A DNA stretch of 43,025 nt, taken from contig CAMCRP010000027.1 in NCBI GenBank assembly GCA_945877315.1, positions 1-43,025 of the forward strand, given 5' to 3'. Shown one piece after another: positions 33,405 through 42,026 of this stretch (within the stretch, counting starts at the first letter, position 1; the number at the start of each line of letters is the position of its first letter). A program made the translations under genes and the position numbers. The notes beneath the pieces are model-generated. The model was given only the letters and a program-made list of their open reading frames with translations. It did no database searches and had not been told where the DNA came from. This stretch comes from an uncultured Ruminococcus sp. Its GTDB lineage: Bacteria > Bacillota > Clostridia > Oscillospirales > Ruminococcaceae.

Positions 33405-33698
33405 TTAGTCTTCTGCGTTCATATCGTTATAGATCTTTTCGAGAGCAACATGTCTGTCGTATGCCGAAAGAATGATTCTGTCAAACTCAGCTCTTGTTTC
33501 GGCATCAATTGGATGAACGATGTCACGGAAAACTCCGTTTTCGTCCTTACGGCTGGGCATTGCTGCAAAGATCCTGTCATTGCCCTGTACGATCTTGATA
33601 TCGTGTACGGCAAGACAGTTGTCGATAGTAATGGACACAATTGCTTTAAGATTGCCTGTGGGGAAGGTCTTTCGAATTTTAACATCGGAAATATTCAT
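33405..33698 (-). CDS. spoVG: SpoVG family protein, copy 2
   Basis: A 97-residue SpoVG paralogue: MNISDVKIRKTFPTGNLKAI, SITIDNCLAVHDIKIVQG, IFAAMPSRKDENGVFRDIVH, HPIDAETRAEFDRII. It is closer to the family consensus than copy 1 (AMPSRK kept). ATG 33698 is chosen because it opens exactly at the family start; the frame is open a further 31 codons upstream but that segment does not look like SpoVG. A hairpin with TTTGTTTTT (33785-33814) lies upstream and could attenuate the pair. Confidence 0.9.
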   Translation of the reverse strand: MNISDVKIRKTFPTGNLKAIVSITIDNCLAVHDIKIVQGNDRIFAAMPSRKDENGVFRDIVHPIDAETRAEFDRIILSAYDRHVALEKIYNDMNAED

Positions 33699-33784
33699 AA
33701 TAAATTCCGTCTTTCTTAGATTATTTCGGCTTTTCGGGAAATCATCAGTCGCTAACATAACCATCATTTCCTTATTCACCTTTA

Positions 33785-33814
33785 AAAACAAACCGCGGCG
33801 TTCCCAAACGCCGT
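33785..33814 (-). promoter_or_regulatory. Terminator-like hairpin in the spoVG leader
   Basis: On the minus strand, CGGCGTT pairs with AACGCCG, followed by CGGTTTGTTTTT. It lies about 90 nt upstream of the second spoVG copy. Confidence 0.5.
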
Positions 33815-33992
33815 TATCTCGGGAATTGAAAATTATTCAAGTGCAGCACGTAAATGCTTACCTCGATATATTTCAAACCTTTTATAAATGAACCGACAGC
33901 AGCCTGCTGCTGTTTATAAGGTAATGGGAATAAATAGGTTTACACAAAAGCCTTTGGATAGCTTCTACATTCGCTTTTTAATTACTCAATCC

Positions 33993-34115
33993 TTATTCAA
34001 CGATCTCCTCCAACCCACATAAAATAATACGCTCATTATTCCAAACAACCTCAGCAACCTTCTCATCAAACCCCAACTCAGAAAACAGGAAATAATAAAA
34101 CTCGTTTTTTCTCAT
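33993..34115 (-). pseudogene. Short coding remnant of 40 codons, unknown family
   Basis: From ATG 34115 it reads MRKNEFYYFLFSELGFDEKV, then AEVVWNNERIILCGLEEIVE and TAA. The composition looks protein-coding, but there is no ribosome site and no recognised family. It lies beside another gene fragment in a region of apparent decay. Confidence 0.35.
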
Positions 34116-34284
34116 TATAGAGCATACGGTCAAAAACAAGTTGAATAACAGCTTTGTTGTTATTGACGGAAAAAACATCTGGTATTCAAGCGGTGAATTA
34201 TTCAGCACCACTGACGAGGATAATTGTGTGCTGAGAATTGAAGATGATCTGCTTGCAGGTGAACTTACAGCTCAGCTCGAATAA
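34099..34284 (+). pseudogene. C-terminal fragment of a phospholipase-D-like domain protein
   Basis: An open stretch without a start codon ends at TAA 34282. It reads NNSFVVIDGKNIWYSSGELF, then STTDEDNCVLRIEDDLLAGE and LTAQLE. The FVVIDGKNIWY-S-S-G-E-LF block and the following LRIED resemble the C-terminal half of PLD-like domains attached to helicase or nuclease proteins. The HKD motif is reduced to HTVKNK. A decayed remnant is the likely status. Confidence 0.5.
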
Positions 34285-34298
34285 TTTATTCCCAAGTA

Positions 34299-34327
34299 TT
34301 GAAATGGGCGGTAATATGTGGTATAAT
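34299..34327 (+). promoter_or_regulatory. Promoter for the AAA-ATPase/nuclease gene
   Basis: TTGAAA (34299-34304), a 17-nt spacer and TATAAT (34322-34327), about 40 nt before the start codon. Confidence 0.8.
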
Positions 34328-34367
34328 AATGATAATAACTTTCAGAATAACATCGGGAGGTGTGAAA

Positions 34368-35933
34368 ATGGGAATATACCTTAACCCCGGCAACGATCTT
34401 TTCAGACAGGCAGTAAACTCAAAAATATATGTGGATAAAACAATGCTGATAGAAGCTACAAACAGCTTATTGGATACATCCGATAAACACATCTGCATTA
34501 GCCGCCCACGCCGTTTCGGCAAATCAATGGCAGCAAATATGCTTTCCGCATATTACAGCCGAAATTGTGATTCGAGGGAGCTTTTCGGCAAGCTTAAAAT
34601 TTCAAAAACCGACAGCTTTGAAAAACACCTTAACAAATATAACGTCTTCCACTTTGATATAAGAAGCTTTGCTTCAAAATCCGACAATATCAAAATGATG
34701 ACCGAAATGCTTGAAAAAACGATCAAGCGTGACTTGAAAAGTGATTATTCCGATATGAATTTGCCCGATGATTACAGTGCAGATGAAATGCTGCTTGCGG
34801 TGTTCCGCAAATACGGTATTCCATTTGTTTTTATAATCGACGAATGGGACTGCATATTCAGAATATATAAGGACGATACAAAAGGACAGCAGCTGTATCT
34901 GAATTATCTTCGTACATTACTGAAAGAACAGCCCTATGTCGCCCTTGATTATGCAACGGGTATTCTTCCCGTTAAGAAATACGGCGATCATTCCGCTCTC
35001 AATATGTATTCGGAATTTTCTATGGCTAATCAGGCTATGTTTGCGGAGTACACAGGCTTTACCCCCGATGATGTTGCCTATCTTTGCAAAAAATTTGATA
35101 TGCCTCTTGAAAAAATGGCACAGTGGTATGACGGATATAAGGTGGGCTGCTATGATATTTATAATCCTCAATCTGTAGTCAGAGCCGTTACCAATCGTAT
35201 ATTTGACAGCTACTGGACAAAAACCGAAACCTTTGAAGCCCTGCAAATGTATATCAAAATAGATATGGACGGACTGCGTCAGTCGGTTATCAGAATGATC
35301 GCAGGAGAGCATATTCCCGTAAATACGGGTAAATTCCAGAATGATATGGTATCGCTCCATTCCGCCGATGATGTGCTGACGCTTCTTATCCATCTCGGCT
35401 ATCTCACATATGATTTTGATACCAAAACCGCTTGGATACCCAATAAAGAGGTTCAGCAGGAGTTTATCAACTGCATAGAAGACGGCGGCTGGGAAGAGGT
35501 CATGAACTCGCTCCGTCAGTCGGACGAACTGCTTTCCGCAACCCTTGCCTGCGACAGTGACAAGGTTGCCGAGATACTTGAAGAAGTACATCGAAAAAAT
35601 ACTTCTATCATTGCGTACAACAATGAAATGTCCCTGTCGGTAACGCTTGCACTTGCTTATTATTCCGCAAGAAACAGCTATGAGATTTTCAGAGAGCTGC
35701 CAAGCGGAAAAGGCTTTGCCGATCTCACATTCATTCCACGCAAGGGTGTTGATGCTCCTGCAATGGTCATTGAGCTGAAATACAACAAAACCGCCTCAAA
35801 CGCCCTTGAACAGATAAAAGAAAAGCATTATACCGAGAAGCTCACTGCTTTCAGCGGAGAGATACTTCTTGTAGGTATCAGCTATGATGAGAATAAAGGT
35901 CATTCCTGCATTATCGAGAAGATAGTAAAATAA
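34368..35933 (+). CDS. AAA-ATPase with C-terminal PD-(D/E)XK nuclease-like domain
   Basis: A 521-residue protein of the AAA-ATPase-like/DUF1703 family that is common in gut anaerobes. It opens MGIYLNPGNDLFRQAVNSKI, has Walker A RPRRFGKS at 46-53 and Walker B FVFIIDEWD at 153-161, then a middle helical region. The C-terminal nuclease-like motif has an Asp in GFADLTFIPR (near 450) and Glu/Lys in VIELKYNK (near 469-471). These proteins are often multicopy and probably mobile or defence-associated, with unknown biology. ATG 34368 follows GGGAGGTG by 5 nt. The gene has its own promoter, and a strong inverted repeat follows. Confidence 0.9.
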   Translation: MGIYLNPGNDLFRQAVNSKIYVDKTMLIEATNSLLDTSDKHICISRPRRFGKSMAANMLSAYYSRNCDSRELFGKLKISKTDSFEKHLNKYNVFHFDIRSFASKSDNIKMMTEMLEKTIKRDLKSDYSDMNLPDDYSADEMLLAVFRKYGIPFVFIIDEWDCIFRIYKDDTKGQQLYLNYLRTLLKEQPYVALDYATGILPVKKYGDHSALNMYSEFSMANQAMFAEYTGFTPDDVAYLCKKFDMPLEKMAQWYDGYKVGCYDIYNPQSVVRAVTNRIFDSYWTKTETFEALQMYIKIDMDGLRQSVIRMIAGEHIPVNTGKFQNDMVSLHSADDVLTLLIHLGYLTYDFDTKTAWIPNKEVQQEFINCIEDGGWEEVMNSLRQSDELLSATLACDSDKVAEILEEVHRKNTSIIAYNNEMSLSVTLALAYYSARNSYEIFRELPSGKGFADLTFIPRKGVDAPAMVIELKYNKTASNALEQIKEKHYTEKLTAFSGEILLVGISYDENKGHSCIIEKIVK

Positions 35934-35972
35934 GTATTTCATTTTGAAACACCACTTTTACGTTATTTATCC

Positions 35973-36009
35973 AAACAGGCACATGGGAGCTTATTCCATG
36001 TGCCTGTTT
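35973..36009. terminator. Strong hairpin between the AAA-ATPase gene and the mini-gene
   Basis: A perfect 14-bp stem (AAACAGGCACATGG with CCATGTGCCTGTTT) without a long T-tract. It covers the stop codon of the minus-strand mini-gene and may end transcripts from both sides. Confidence 0.6.
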
Positions 36010-36074
36010 CGCTGTATGATATCATCGGGATTACGAGGTACATCATTGACTACGTTTTGATACATATTATCCAT
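35991..36074 (-). CDS. Possible 27-residue small protein
   Basis: A short frame reads MDNMYQNVVNDVPRNPDDII then QRNRHME. AAGGAGA lies about 10 nt before the ATG, and a promoter (TTGATT, 16-nt spacer, TATAAT) lies about 40 nt further upstream. The stop lies in a strong hairpin. Promoter, ribosome site, frame and hairpin make a self-contained unit of about 110 nt. The family is unknown; it could equally be the 5' remnant of a lost gene. Confidence 0.4.
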   Translation of the reverse strand: MDNMYQNVVNDVPRNPDDIIQRNRHME

Positions 36075-36131
36075 AAACGAAGATCTCCTTAATGCGTTGT
36101 TTGATTAATTATAATACTTTTGGGTGGAAAA

Positions 36132-36452
36132 TCAATGCTTATTCTGTGTATTCTGCTCGATTTTTGCTTTCAGCCGTTTGGACAAATCCTGCAAATCCTG
36201 ACAAGCATCAAAGCACATCTGATTATAACAATAAATATCATCGGTGCTGCTGCTGACAGTAAGACCGCCCTTGAAAGCCCGAATTTTTTCACGCCGTTCA
36301 TCAAACGCCTTGTTGTATTTCTCCAAAAGGTCGGGATACCTGGAGAGCTTCTTGCGGTAGCTCCTGCATTTGTTGTAGAAACTATACGATGTTTGCACGC
36401 AAGGGTGTAATGGTTGTAGAAATGCAAAAAGGAGCGTGAGTCTTTGGCTCAC
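36132..36452 (-). pseudogene. Fragment of an unrecognised helical protein
   Basis: An open frame of 106 codons whose start overlaps the terminator of the phosphorylase gene. The first 20 residues look non-coding, while the rest (FYNKCRSYRKKLSRYPDLLE, then KYNKAFDERREKIRAFKGGL and CFDACQDLQDLSKRLKAKIE) looks like a charged helical protein. No start with a ribosome site is seen. I take it as a 5'-truncated remnant of unknown family. Confidence 0.4.
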
Positions 36453-36458
36453 ACTCCT
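36424..36458 (-). terminator. Terminator of the nucleoside phosphorylase gene
   Basis: On the minus strand AGGAGTGTGAG pairs with CTCACGCTCCT, then TTTTTGC. Confidence 0.8.
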
Positions 36459-36473
36459 AGATAAACCTGGAAT

Positions 36474-37223
36474 TTACACCTGCAACGCTATTTCTAATGC
36501 TATATACAATTTTCCCAAGTTATGATTAGCTCCGTGAAGTCCTTCTACTTCATATCCACTTGACTCTAACACATCTCCCGCTTCAAGGAAATCATACAGT
36601 TCCAAATTATAAAAATCACATACCGACTGTACTCCTGCCAATTCCATTTCGACTGCAATACAGCCTTCTGCTTTTCGTTCAGCCACAAGCCCAACAGTTT
36701 CTCTGAGCATAGAATCGGTAGTCCATACTTTTCCCAACACATAAGGAACCCCCATTTGGGCAAAGATAGCTGCAAGCTTATGACTATTCTTTATTACAAT
36801 ATAGTCTGCAGGTTTTGCATAATAATAGGAGCACCCCTCACCACGATAGCTTTCTGTGGGTAGAATAAACTTTCCTTCTGTTTTTTCTCTGTCCAAACTT
36901 CCGCAAGAGCCAAACATAATAAACTTTGTAGCTCCTGTAAGCCAGCTTGCTTCGTAACAAAGGCAAGCTGCTATTGCTGAGCCTATTGCGGACAAATAAA
37001 AGGCAATATCAGTACCCTTATATTTCATTCTATAGATGGGAATGTTGCCATTGCAAACGGTAAAGTGCGCAATTTCTTCACACTCATATGTACGAAGCAG
37101 ATGAGTATGTATTTCTTGCGAAAAGATAATCAGGCATACGTCAACGATATGCTTTTGTTCTCCGTAAAAATCCTTCAGACTAATTATTGGTTCTGTTTCA
37201 ATATCGTAACAATCTATTATCAT
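36474..37223 (-). CDS. Nucleoside phosphorylase superfamily protein (PNP/UDP type)
   Basis: A 249-residue phosphorylase of the purine/uridine family. FIMFGSCGSLDREKTEGKFI near residues 101-120, VWTTDSMLRET near 162-172 and EGCIAVEMELAGVQSVCDFY near 182-201 are the phosphate/base/ribose-site blocks; the Glu-Met-Glu motif (VEMELAG) binds the ribose in this fold. It would split nucleosides with phosphate for salvage. The precise nucleoside is not readable. ATG 37223 has GGAGG 5 nt upstream. The promoter region overlaps a direct-repeat element. Confidence 0.85.
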   Translation of the reverse strand: MIIDCYDIETEPIISLKDFYGEQKHIVDVCLIIFSQEIHTHLLRTYECEEIAHFTVCNGNIPIYRMKYKGTDIAFYLSAIGSAIAACLCYEASWLTGATKFIMFGSCGSLDREKTEGKFILPTESYRGEGCSYYYAKPADYIVIKNSHKLAAIFAQMGVPYVLGKVWTTDSMLRETVGLVAERKAEGCIAVEMELAGVQSVCDFYNLELYDFLEAGDVLESSGYEVEGLHGANHNLGKLYIALEIALQV

Positions 37224-37235
37224 AATATCCTCCGT

Positions 37236-37356
37236 CAAATTCCGATATATCAAGTTGAAATAAATTCTATCGGCGCGGAGACAAAGCAGCCGATCCGCAC
37301 AAATTCACAGCGCGACCTCGCCGCGGGTCGTCACCCGCAAATTCCGATATATCGAG
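37236..37356. repeat. Direct repeats bounding a GC-rich palindromic segment
   Basis: CAAATTCCGATATATCAAG (37236-37254) recurs as CAAATTCCGATATATCGAG (37338-37356), 102 bp apart. Between them are GC-rich stem-forming stretches (GCGGGT/ACCCGC and CGGC.../GCCG). The structure resembles a short dispersed intergenic repeat. It reaches into the leader of the phosphorylase gene. Confidence 0.55.
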
Positions 37357-37423
37357 CAGTTTCTCTACCCGATTTATTCCATTATACCCCAAATTATAAA
37401 AACAGTCAAGAGGAGAACAAACA

Positions 37424-37860
37424 GATTTATCATAACAAATTCGCCCCTTTCGGAAAAATTCAAATGAAACTCACCAAAAGAATTTTATAGATTTTATATA
37501 TCACGTTTTGCACGTTTCAACAACGGATAGTAGGTCATTATCTGTATTTGTATGATATTTGTACGCATAAGCTTAATGGGTTGTACGAAACAAAAAGAAT
37601 GAGGTCAAAACGGCGTTTTCGGAAGATTTTCAAATTATTTTAGTCGATGAAGCTGATAAAATGATTATGATAGGTGACGAGGAAAAGGATTGTATTAGTA
37701 TGCTATCTCTATTTTCCGCATTTTCATCTTCAACTTTCGGGTGCTGTTTTTCAGCTTTTCTTATGCTTCTATTATACCATATTTTCGGGCTTTTGGGAAG
37801 AGATTGCGATTTCAGTTTTGCGGAATCAGGTATATATAAAAAACGACTGCATTTTAATTG
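37424..37860. other. AT-rich region without a supported gene
   Basis: No ORF here has a ribosome site and sensible composition. Frames on both strands near 37630-37900 look non-coding, with strings of Phe, Leu and Ser. It appears to be decayed or regulatory DNA between accessory genes. Confidence 0.5.
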
Positions 37861-37866
37861 AAATGA

Positions 37867-38013
37867 CATCACTCTATTGTACATGATGAGATAAAGCGTC
37901 ATGCTTCTTTGGCGGCAGAAAATACTGATGAGTACATAAAATGTTTGACAGATGCTTACAACAATTCAAGAAAAGGTGAGTGGGGATCATATATTAAGAA
38001 AAACGTAAGGTAA
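37867..38013 (+). pseudogene. C-terminal remnant of an unrecognised protein
   Basis: After a TGA, an open stretch reads HHSIVHDEIKRHASLAAENT, then DEYIKCLTDAYNNSRKGEWG and SYIKKNVR, ending in TAA. It has no start codon. The composition is protein-like, so this is probably the tail of a lost gene. Confidence 0.35.
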
Positions 38014-38102
38014 ATATACAATTTTTTATTAAGAAATGTATGATAGACTAATATGAAAGGGGCTAATTTTCATACTATAAACCGATAAGGAGAGATTACG
38101 GA

Positions 38103-39245
38103 ATGAAAAAGCAAATCGTTTCAGTATTGTTATTGTTATTCTTATTTTCACTCACATCTTGCTCAAGCAACTGGGTGAAGAACAGTGCGTTTATAAAATC
38201 TGTCGTTCCGAGAAGCTCTGTGTATGATAACTGTTATGTCACTGTAAGCTCTAACACGCTGACATATTACGATTTGGACACAGGCGTAAGCACTCCCGTT
38301 TGCAGTGCTGCGGGCTGCAAGCACGACGGCAGCGACAACAACTGTACCGCGATAATTGAGAACGAAATACTCTCAAATCCCTTCAGATACGCAGGAAAAC
38401 TATATTACTTCGGATTTGGCGACAATCAGGAATCAAGAATGTACAAATGCGAGGAAAACGGCAGTTCTCGGGAAACCGTTCTTGAAATTAAGCGCAGCGG
38501 CAATGATGAAGAATATATTTCCCCCATGATATTTTCAACGGAGTTGTGCGGGGATAAGATATATCTTCTTATCCTCGAATCGGTAATGAGCAAATCAAAC
38601 GAATTTGATGGCAATTATGGCTACGGTTCCAACGGTATGGCAAACTATAAGATAGGCTGTTTTGACCTGAATACCGATAGTTATTCCGTCATATACGAAA
38701 CGGGGTTATTTCCCGACAGCAATATGCAGATTTACGGAATATATAACGATACGATTTATGCTAATTTCGGCGGCAATACCAAGCAATATGAATTTGACAC
38801 GGTTGATGACAGAATAGCCGCCATAGAGGACGAAAATTCCGAATATAACAAAACTAAATTCCGCAAAACACTGAAAATAAGCACAAAGGACGGAAGCGTT
38901 TCGGAAAACGACTCGCAAATGGAATGGTACACCATGTCTTCGGCGGGCTGCTGGTATATGCTCGGAAATTCGCTTTACTCCTCCGACGGCACGTATATAG
39001 CTGAAGCCTACAGTATGTACGCCACCGAGGACGGGCTTATTTACTACGACTACGACTGCGGGAATGTCTATCTGTACAATGACGGCGTTGTGAAGTCCGC
39101 ACCGTTCAGTCAACGCATTTTCTTTGAAAGCCGTGATTATTATGTCTGCGATTACTCAAACGAAACGGGCACATATTACTACTGCACGAAAGAAAGCTAT
39201 TTTTCCGACACACCCGAATTCAGAGAACTGGAGATGAAACAATGA
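38103..39245 (+). CDS. Lipoprotein associated with an ABC exporter
   Basis: A 380-residue lipoprotein with lipobox LTSC (Cys20). The mature part is rich in Tyr and Asp and has repeated beta-type segments (LYYFGFGDN, DLNTDSYSVIYE, GLIYYDYDCGNVYLY), suggestive of a beta-propeller-like surface domain. A conserved-looking cluster VCSAAGCKHDGSDNNC (Cys67, Cys72, His74, Cys81) may bind metal or form disulfides. AAGGAGAG precedes the ATG. The stop overlaps the ATPase start by 4 nt (ATGA), so the three genes are translationally coupled. I infer an accessory subunit of the following ABC system. Confidence 0.82.
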   Translation: MKKQIVSVLLLLFLFSLTSCSSNWVKNSAFIKSVVPRSSVYDNCYVTVSSNTLTYYDLDTGVSTPVCSAAGCKHDGSDNNCTAIIENEILSNPFRYAGKLYYFGFGDNQESRMYKCEENGSSRETVLEIKRSGNDEEYISPMIFSTELCGDKIYLLILESVMSKSNEFDGNYGYGSNGMANYKIGCFDLNTDSYSVIYETGLFPDSNMQIYGIYNDTIYANFGGNTKQYEFDTVDDRIAAIEDENSEYNKTKFRKTLKISTKDGSVSENDSQMEWYTMSSAGCWYMLGNSLYSSDGTYIAEAYSMYATEDGLIYYDYDCGNVYLYNDGVVKSAPFSQRIFFESRDYYVCDYSNETGTYYYCTKESYFSDTPEFRELEMKQ

Positions 39246-39964
39246 CTCTAGAACTGAAAAATGTATCAAAGCACTACAAGAAAAAGTCGGCGCTGAACGG
39301 CTTTACATACAGCTTTTCAAGCGGTATTTACGCTCTGCTGGGACCCAACGGTGCGGGGAAATCCACCCTTATGAATATAATTGCGGGCGTGATCGATGCG
39401 GATAAGGGAAGCGGCATATTTCTTGACGGCAAAAGCATTGACATTCTCGGTGACGAATACCGCTCCCATATCGGATTTATGCCGCAGAAAAGCGCACTTA
39501 TGGACTCGTTTTCCGCACTGCGGTTTATGAAATATATATCGGGGCTGAAAGGGCTGAAAAACACCGACAGCGAGATAGGGGAGCTTCTTCGCAAGGTTGA
39601 ACTCTTTGATAACAGAAACGAAAAATGCGGCGGTTTTTCAGGCGGTATGAAACAGCGGCTTATGCTTGCGCAGGCAATGCTAGGCAGCCCGGATATACTT
39701 ATTCTCGATGAGCCGACAGCAGGTCTTGACCCACGACAGCGTGTGATATTCCGCAATATGGTGCGGGGGTATTCCGAAAGCAAAACGGTGATAGTATCGA
39801 CGCATATTGTTTCGGATATTGAAGCGCAGGCGGACTGCATTATCATAATGCAATCGGGCAAAATTGCGGCAAGCGGTTCTAACAGTGCACTGCTAACTCA
39901 GTACGGCTGCTCAGAGCTTGAAGAACTGTACATGAAACTGTTTGGTGAAAAAGATGATATTTAA
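39242..39964 (+). CDS. ABC transporter ATP-binding protein
   Basis: A 240-residue ATPase. Walker A GPNGAGKST is at 34-42, the signature FSGGMKQRL at 132-140, Walker B DILILDEPTAGLD at 151-163, and the H-loop is in VSTHIVSD near 181. The short form with no accessory C-terminal domain is usual for bacteriocin- or lipid-type ABC-2 exporters. It overlaps the lipoprotein gene by 4 nt and the permease gene by 14 nt. Confidence 0.95.
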   Translation: MTLELKNVSKHYKKKSALNGFTYSFSSGIYALLGPNGAGKSTLMNIIAGVIDADKGSGIFLDGKSIDILGDEYRSHIGFMPQKSALMDSFSALRFMKYISGLKGLKNTDSEIGELLRKVELFDNRNEKCGGFSGGMKQRLMLAQAMLGSPDILILDEPTAGLDPRQRVIFRNMVRGYSESKTVIVSTHIVSDIEAQADCIIIMQSGKIAASGSNSALLTQYGCSELEELYMKLFGEKDDI

Positions 39965-42002
39965 CGAAATTTTGAAGGTCATATCCCGAAGAAACTTTAT
40001 TATCGCTTTTCTGATAATGCTTGCCGCTATCGTGGCTTATACATCACTGCTGCCGATAGAGGACAGCTCGCAGAAAGCATACAATGAATTCAGAGCAGAT
40101 ATATTCGGACTTTCGGCAGAGGAAATCGGTGAACGGCTTGATGAACGGGTGCTTGAGCTGACTATTTATGACGCACTTCTGTGGGGAGAGCCTGACAGTC
40201 CCGCTTTCAGCGAAGTGCGTGCGGCGAAATACATTGAGAAATACAAGAACAACGATAAAAGCTCTGTGGAAATCTATGACCTGCTTAAGCTTTACAAACG
40301 GGAGTATTCGTGCTATCTTGCTTCAAAGAACTACAAAGAGCACATTGACGCAATCACAAAAGGCAACGACGCAATGCTGACTATTCTCGGAGGGGATTAT
40401 GAACGAAAAAACGCCGCTTTGACAAAAGCAGCGTATGAGCCTATGATAACAGCCGCGCCGCAGTATTATCCGAGCGAAGGCTGCGAGCGTACTATTCGTA
40501 ATTTTGCGGTTGATATTTCAGCGTTGACAGCAGCAGTTCTAGCGGCACTTTTGTTATTTGGAAGTGAGAAAAACAGTGGGGCAACACTGACACTTTCGCT
40601 TAAAAATGGAAATGCGAAATTTGCACTGGCAAAAACGGGAGCAGTTATATCTGTTTCGTTTCTCGTACTTTTGACGGGAACGGCGGCTGCGGCTTTGACT
40701 AACGAAATACGTTTAGGGCTTGGCAACCCGCTTCGTTTGCTGTGTTCGCTTGCGAGATATTACAACACAACGTTAAATATTTCGGTGCTGTGGTTTGTGA
40801 TATTATCTCTGCTGATGAAAACCGCGGCGGTATCTGTTTTCGGTATGCTCACAGCGCTGCTGTCGCTTCTGACAGAAAAGCAGATCACTGTTTTGTTCAC
40901 ATTTGCAGCAGCGGCTGCTTCCGCTGTTATATACTACAAAATCGACAGCGTGTCGGCTTTGGCTTTTTTGAAATTTTCAAGTCCTGCAGCACTATCTGCG
41001 CCCGATGAGCTTTTCGGAAATTACGTCAATATCGGCGTTTTCGGAGAGCCGATAAATGCCGTGTTTGTCACGCTGTTGGTATGCGCTGTTCTTCTGATGA
41101 TCATGACCGCTGTTACAGCGTTAATATATCGAAAATGTTCGGTTGCCACGCAGCAAAGAAAATCGAAAACAAAGGATCGTCGTGTCAGTGATAAATTATG
41201 GGTAAACGAGCTTTATCGTACTTTTATTTCTTGCAAGGGTCTTGCGATAGCGGCGCTTTTCATCGCAGGATATGCCGTTCGGCTGGGCAGTATTGAGCGT
41301 CCGTTTGATATTGACGATATGATGTATGCCGACTATATACGCTATCACGGCGGTGCAATTACCGAAACTACCGAAAGTTACATCAAGACCGAGCAGGCAA
41401 GATTTGACGGCGTTCGAAGCGATATGTATGCCCTGTCCGTGGCGTTTTCACAGGGAAAACTCACGGGCACCGACTACAATACCCGGTATGCGGCGCTGTC
41501 ACAGCGGCTTATGGGCGAACGCTCATTTGCCCGATTTTTAGCTCAGTACGAGGAGGTAAAGGATATACCGGGTTCGGTGCTGATTTATGACACAGGGTAC
41601 AGAAAAATATACCGTGCTAATCTGACAGCGCTTTTTGTGCCGATAGTGCTGATGCTGTTTCTGACTGTTCCGGTGTATGGTGCAGACAGAGCAAGCGGAT
41701 TTGATTTGTATTCCAAAGCCTTAAAGCACGGTAATAAACATCTTCTGTATTGCAGAATACGCTGCGGATTTGTTATGTCGGTTGTATTCACAGCACTGTT
41801 TTCATTGACGATGGTTTCAAGATATCTGTTACTTTACGGAGCGGACGATATATTGTCGGGAGCAAATAATCTGATATTTGTATCCTTACCCGATTTTAAG
41901 CTTCCAATAATACTTTGTCTTGGAATTATGGTGCTGGTTGATATTTTTATTGTTTCATGTATTGAGGCAGTGGTTAATATCCTTCTGAAACACAGGTGGT
42001 AA
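39951..42002 (+). CDS. ABC exporter permease, large
   Basis: A 683-residue permease that overlaps the ATPase gene by 14 nt. ATG 39951 is preferred over GTG 39942, with GGTG about 7 nt upstream. A first membrane helix (about 15-33) is followed by an outer domain of about 140 residues and five helices (about 180-405). A second half repeats this plan: a helix near 420, an outer loop, then three helices to the end. The second half has fewer helices than the first, and the protein stops right after a helix, so the C-terminus may be truncated. Substrate unknown. Confidence 0.85.
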   Translation, partial: KMIFNEILKVISRRNFIIAFLIMLAAIVAYTSLLPIEDSSQKAYNEFRADIFGLSAEEIGERLDERVLELTIYDALLWGEPDSPAFSEVRAAKYIEKYKNNDKSSVEIYDLLKLYKREYSCYLASKNYKEHIDAITKGNDAMLTILGGDYERKNAALTKAAYEPMITAAPQYYPSEGCERTIRNFAVDISALTAAVLAALLLFGSEKNSGATLTLSLKNGNAKFALAKTGAVISVSFLVLLTGTAAAALTNEIRLGLGNPLRLLCSLARYYNTTLNISVLWFVILSLLMKTAAVSVFGMLTALLSLLTEKQITVLFTFAAAAASAVIYYKIDSVSALAFLKFSSPAALSAPDELFGNYVNIGVFGEPINAVFVTLLVCAVLLMIMTAVTALIYRKCSVATQQRKSKTKDRRVSDKLWVNELYRTFISCKGLAIAALFIAGYAVRLGSIERPFDIDDMMYADYIRYHGGAITETTESYIKTEQARFDGVRSDMYALSVAFSQGKLTGTDYNTRYAALSQRLMGERSFARFLAQYEEVKDIPGSVLIYDTGYRKIYRANLTALFVPIVLMLFLTVPVYGADRASGFDLYSKALKHGNKHLLYCRIRCGFVMSVVFTALFSLTMVSRYLLLYGADDILSGANNLIFVSLPDFKLPIILCLGIMVLVDIFIVSCIEAVVNILLKHRW

Positions 42003-42026
42003 ATATGCCCATTTTTGCGTATCTGA

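Noticed and set aside
37630-37902. Frames on both strands between the phosphorylase and the lipoprotein genes
   Set aside because: There are no ribosome sites, and the low-complexity Phe/Leu/Ser composition is typical of AT-rich non-coding DNA.
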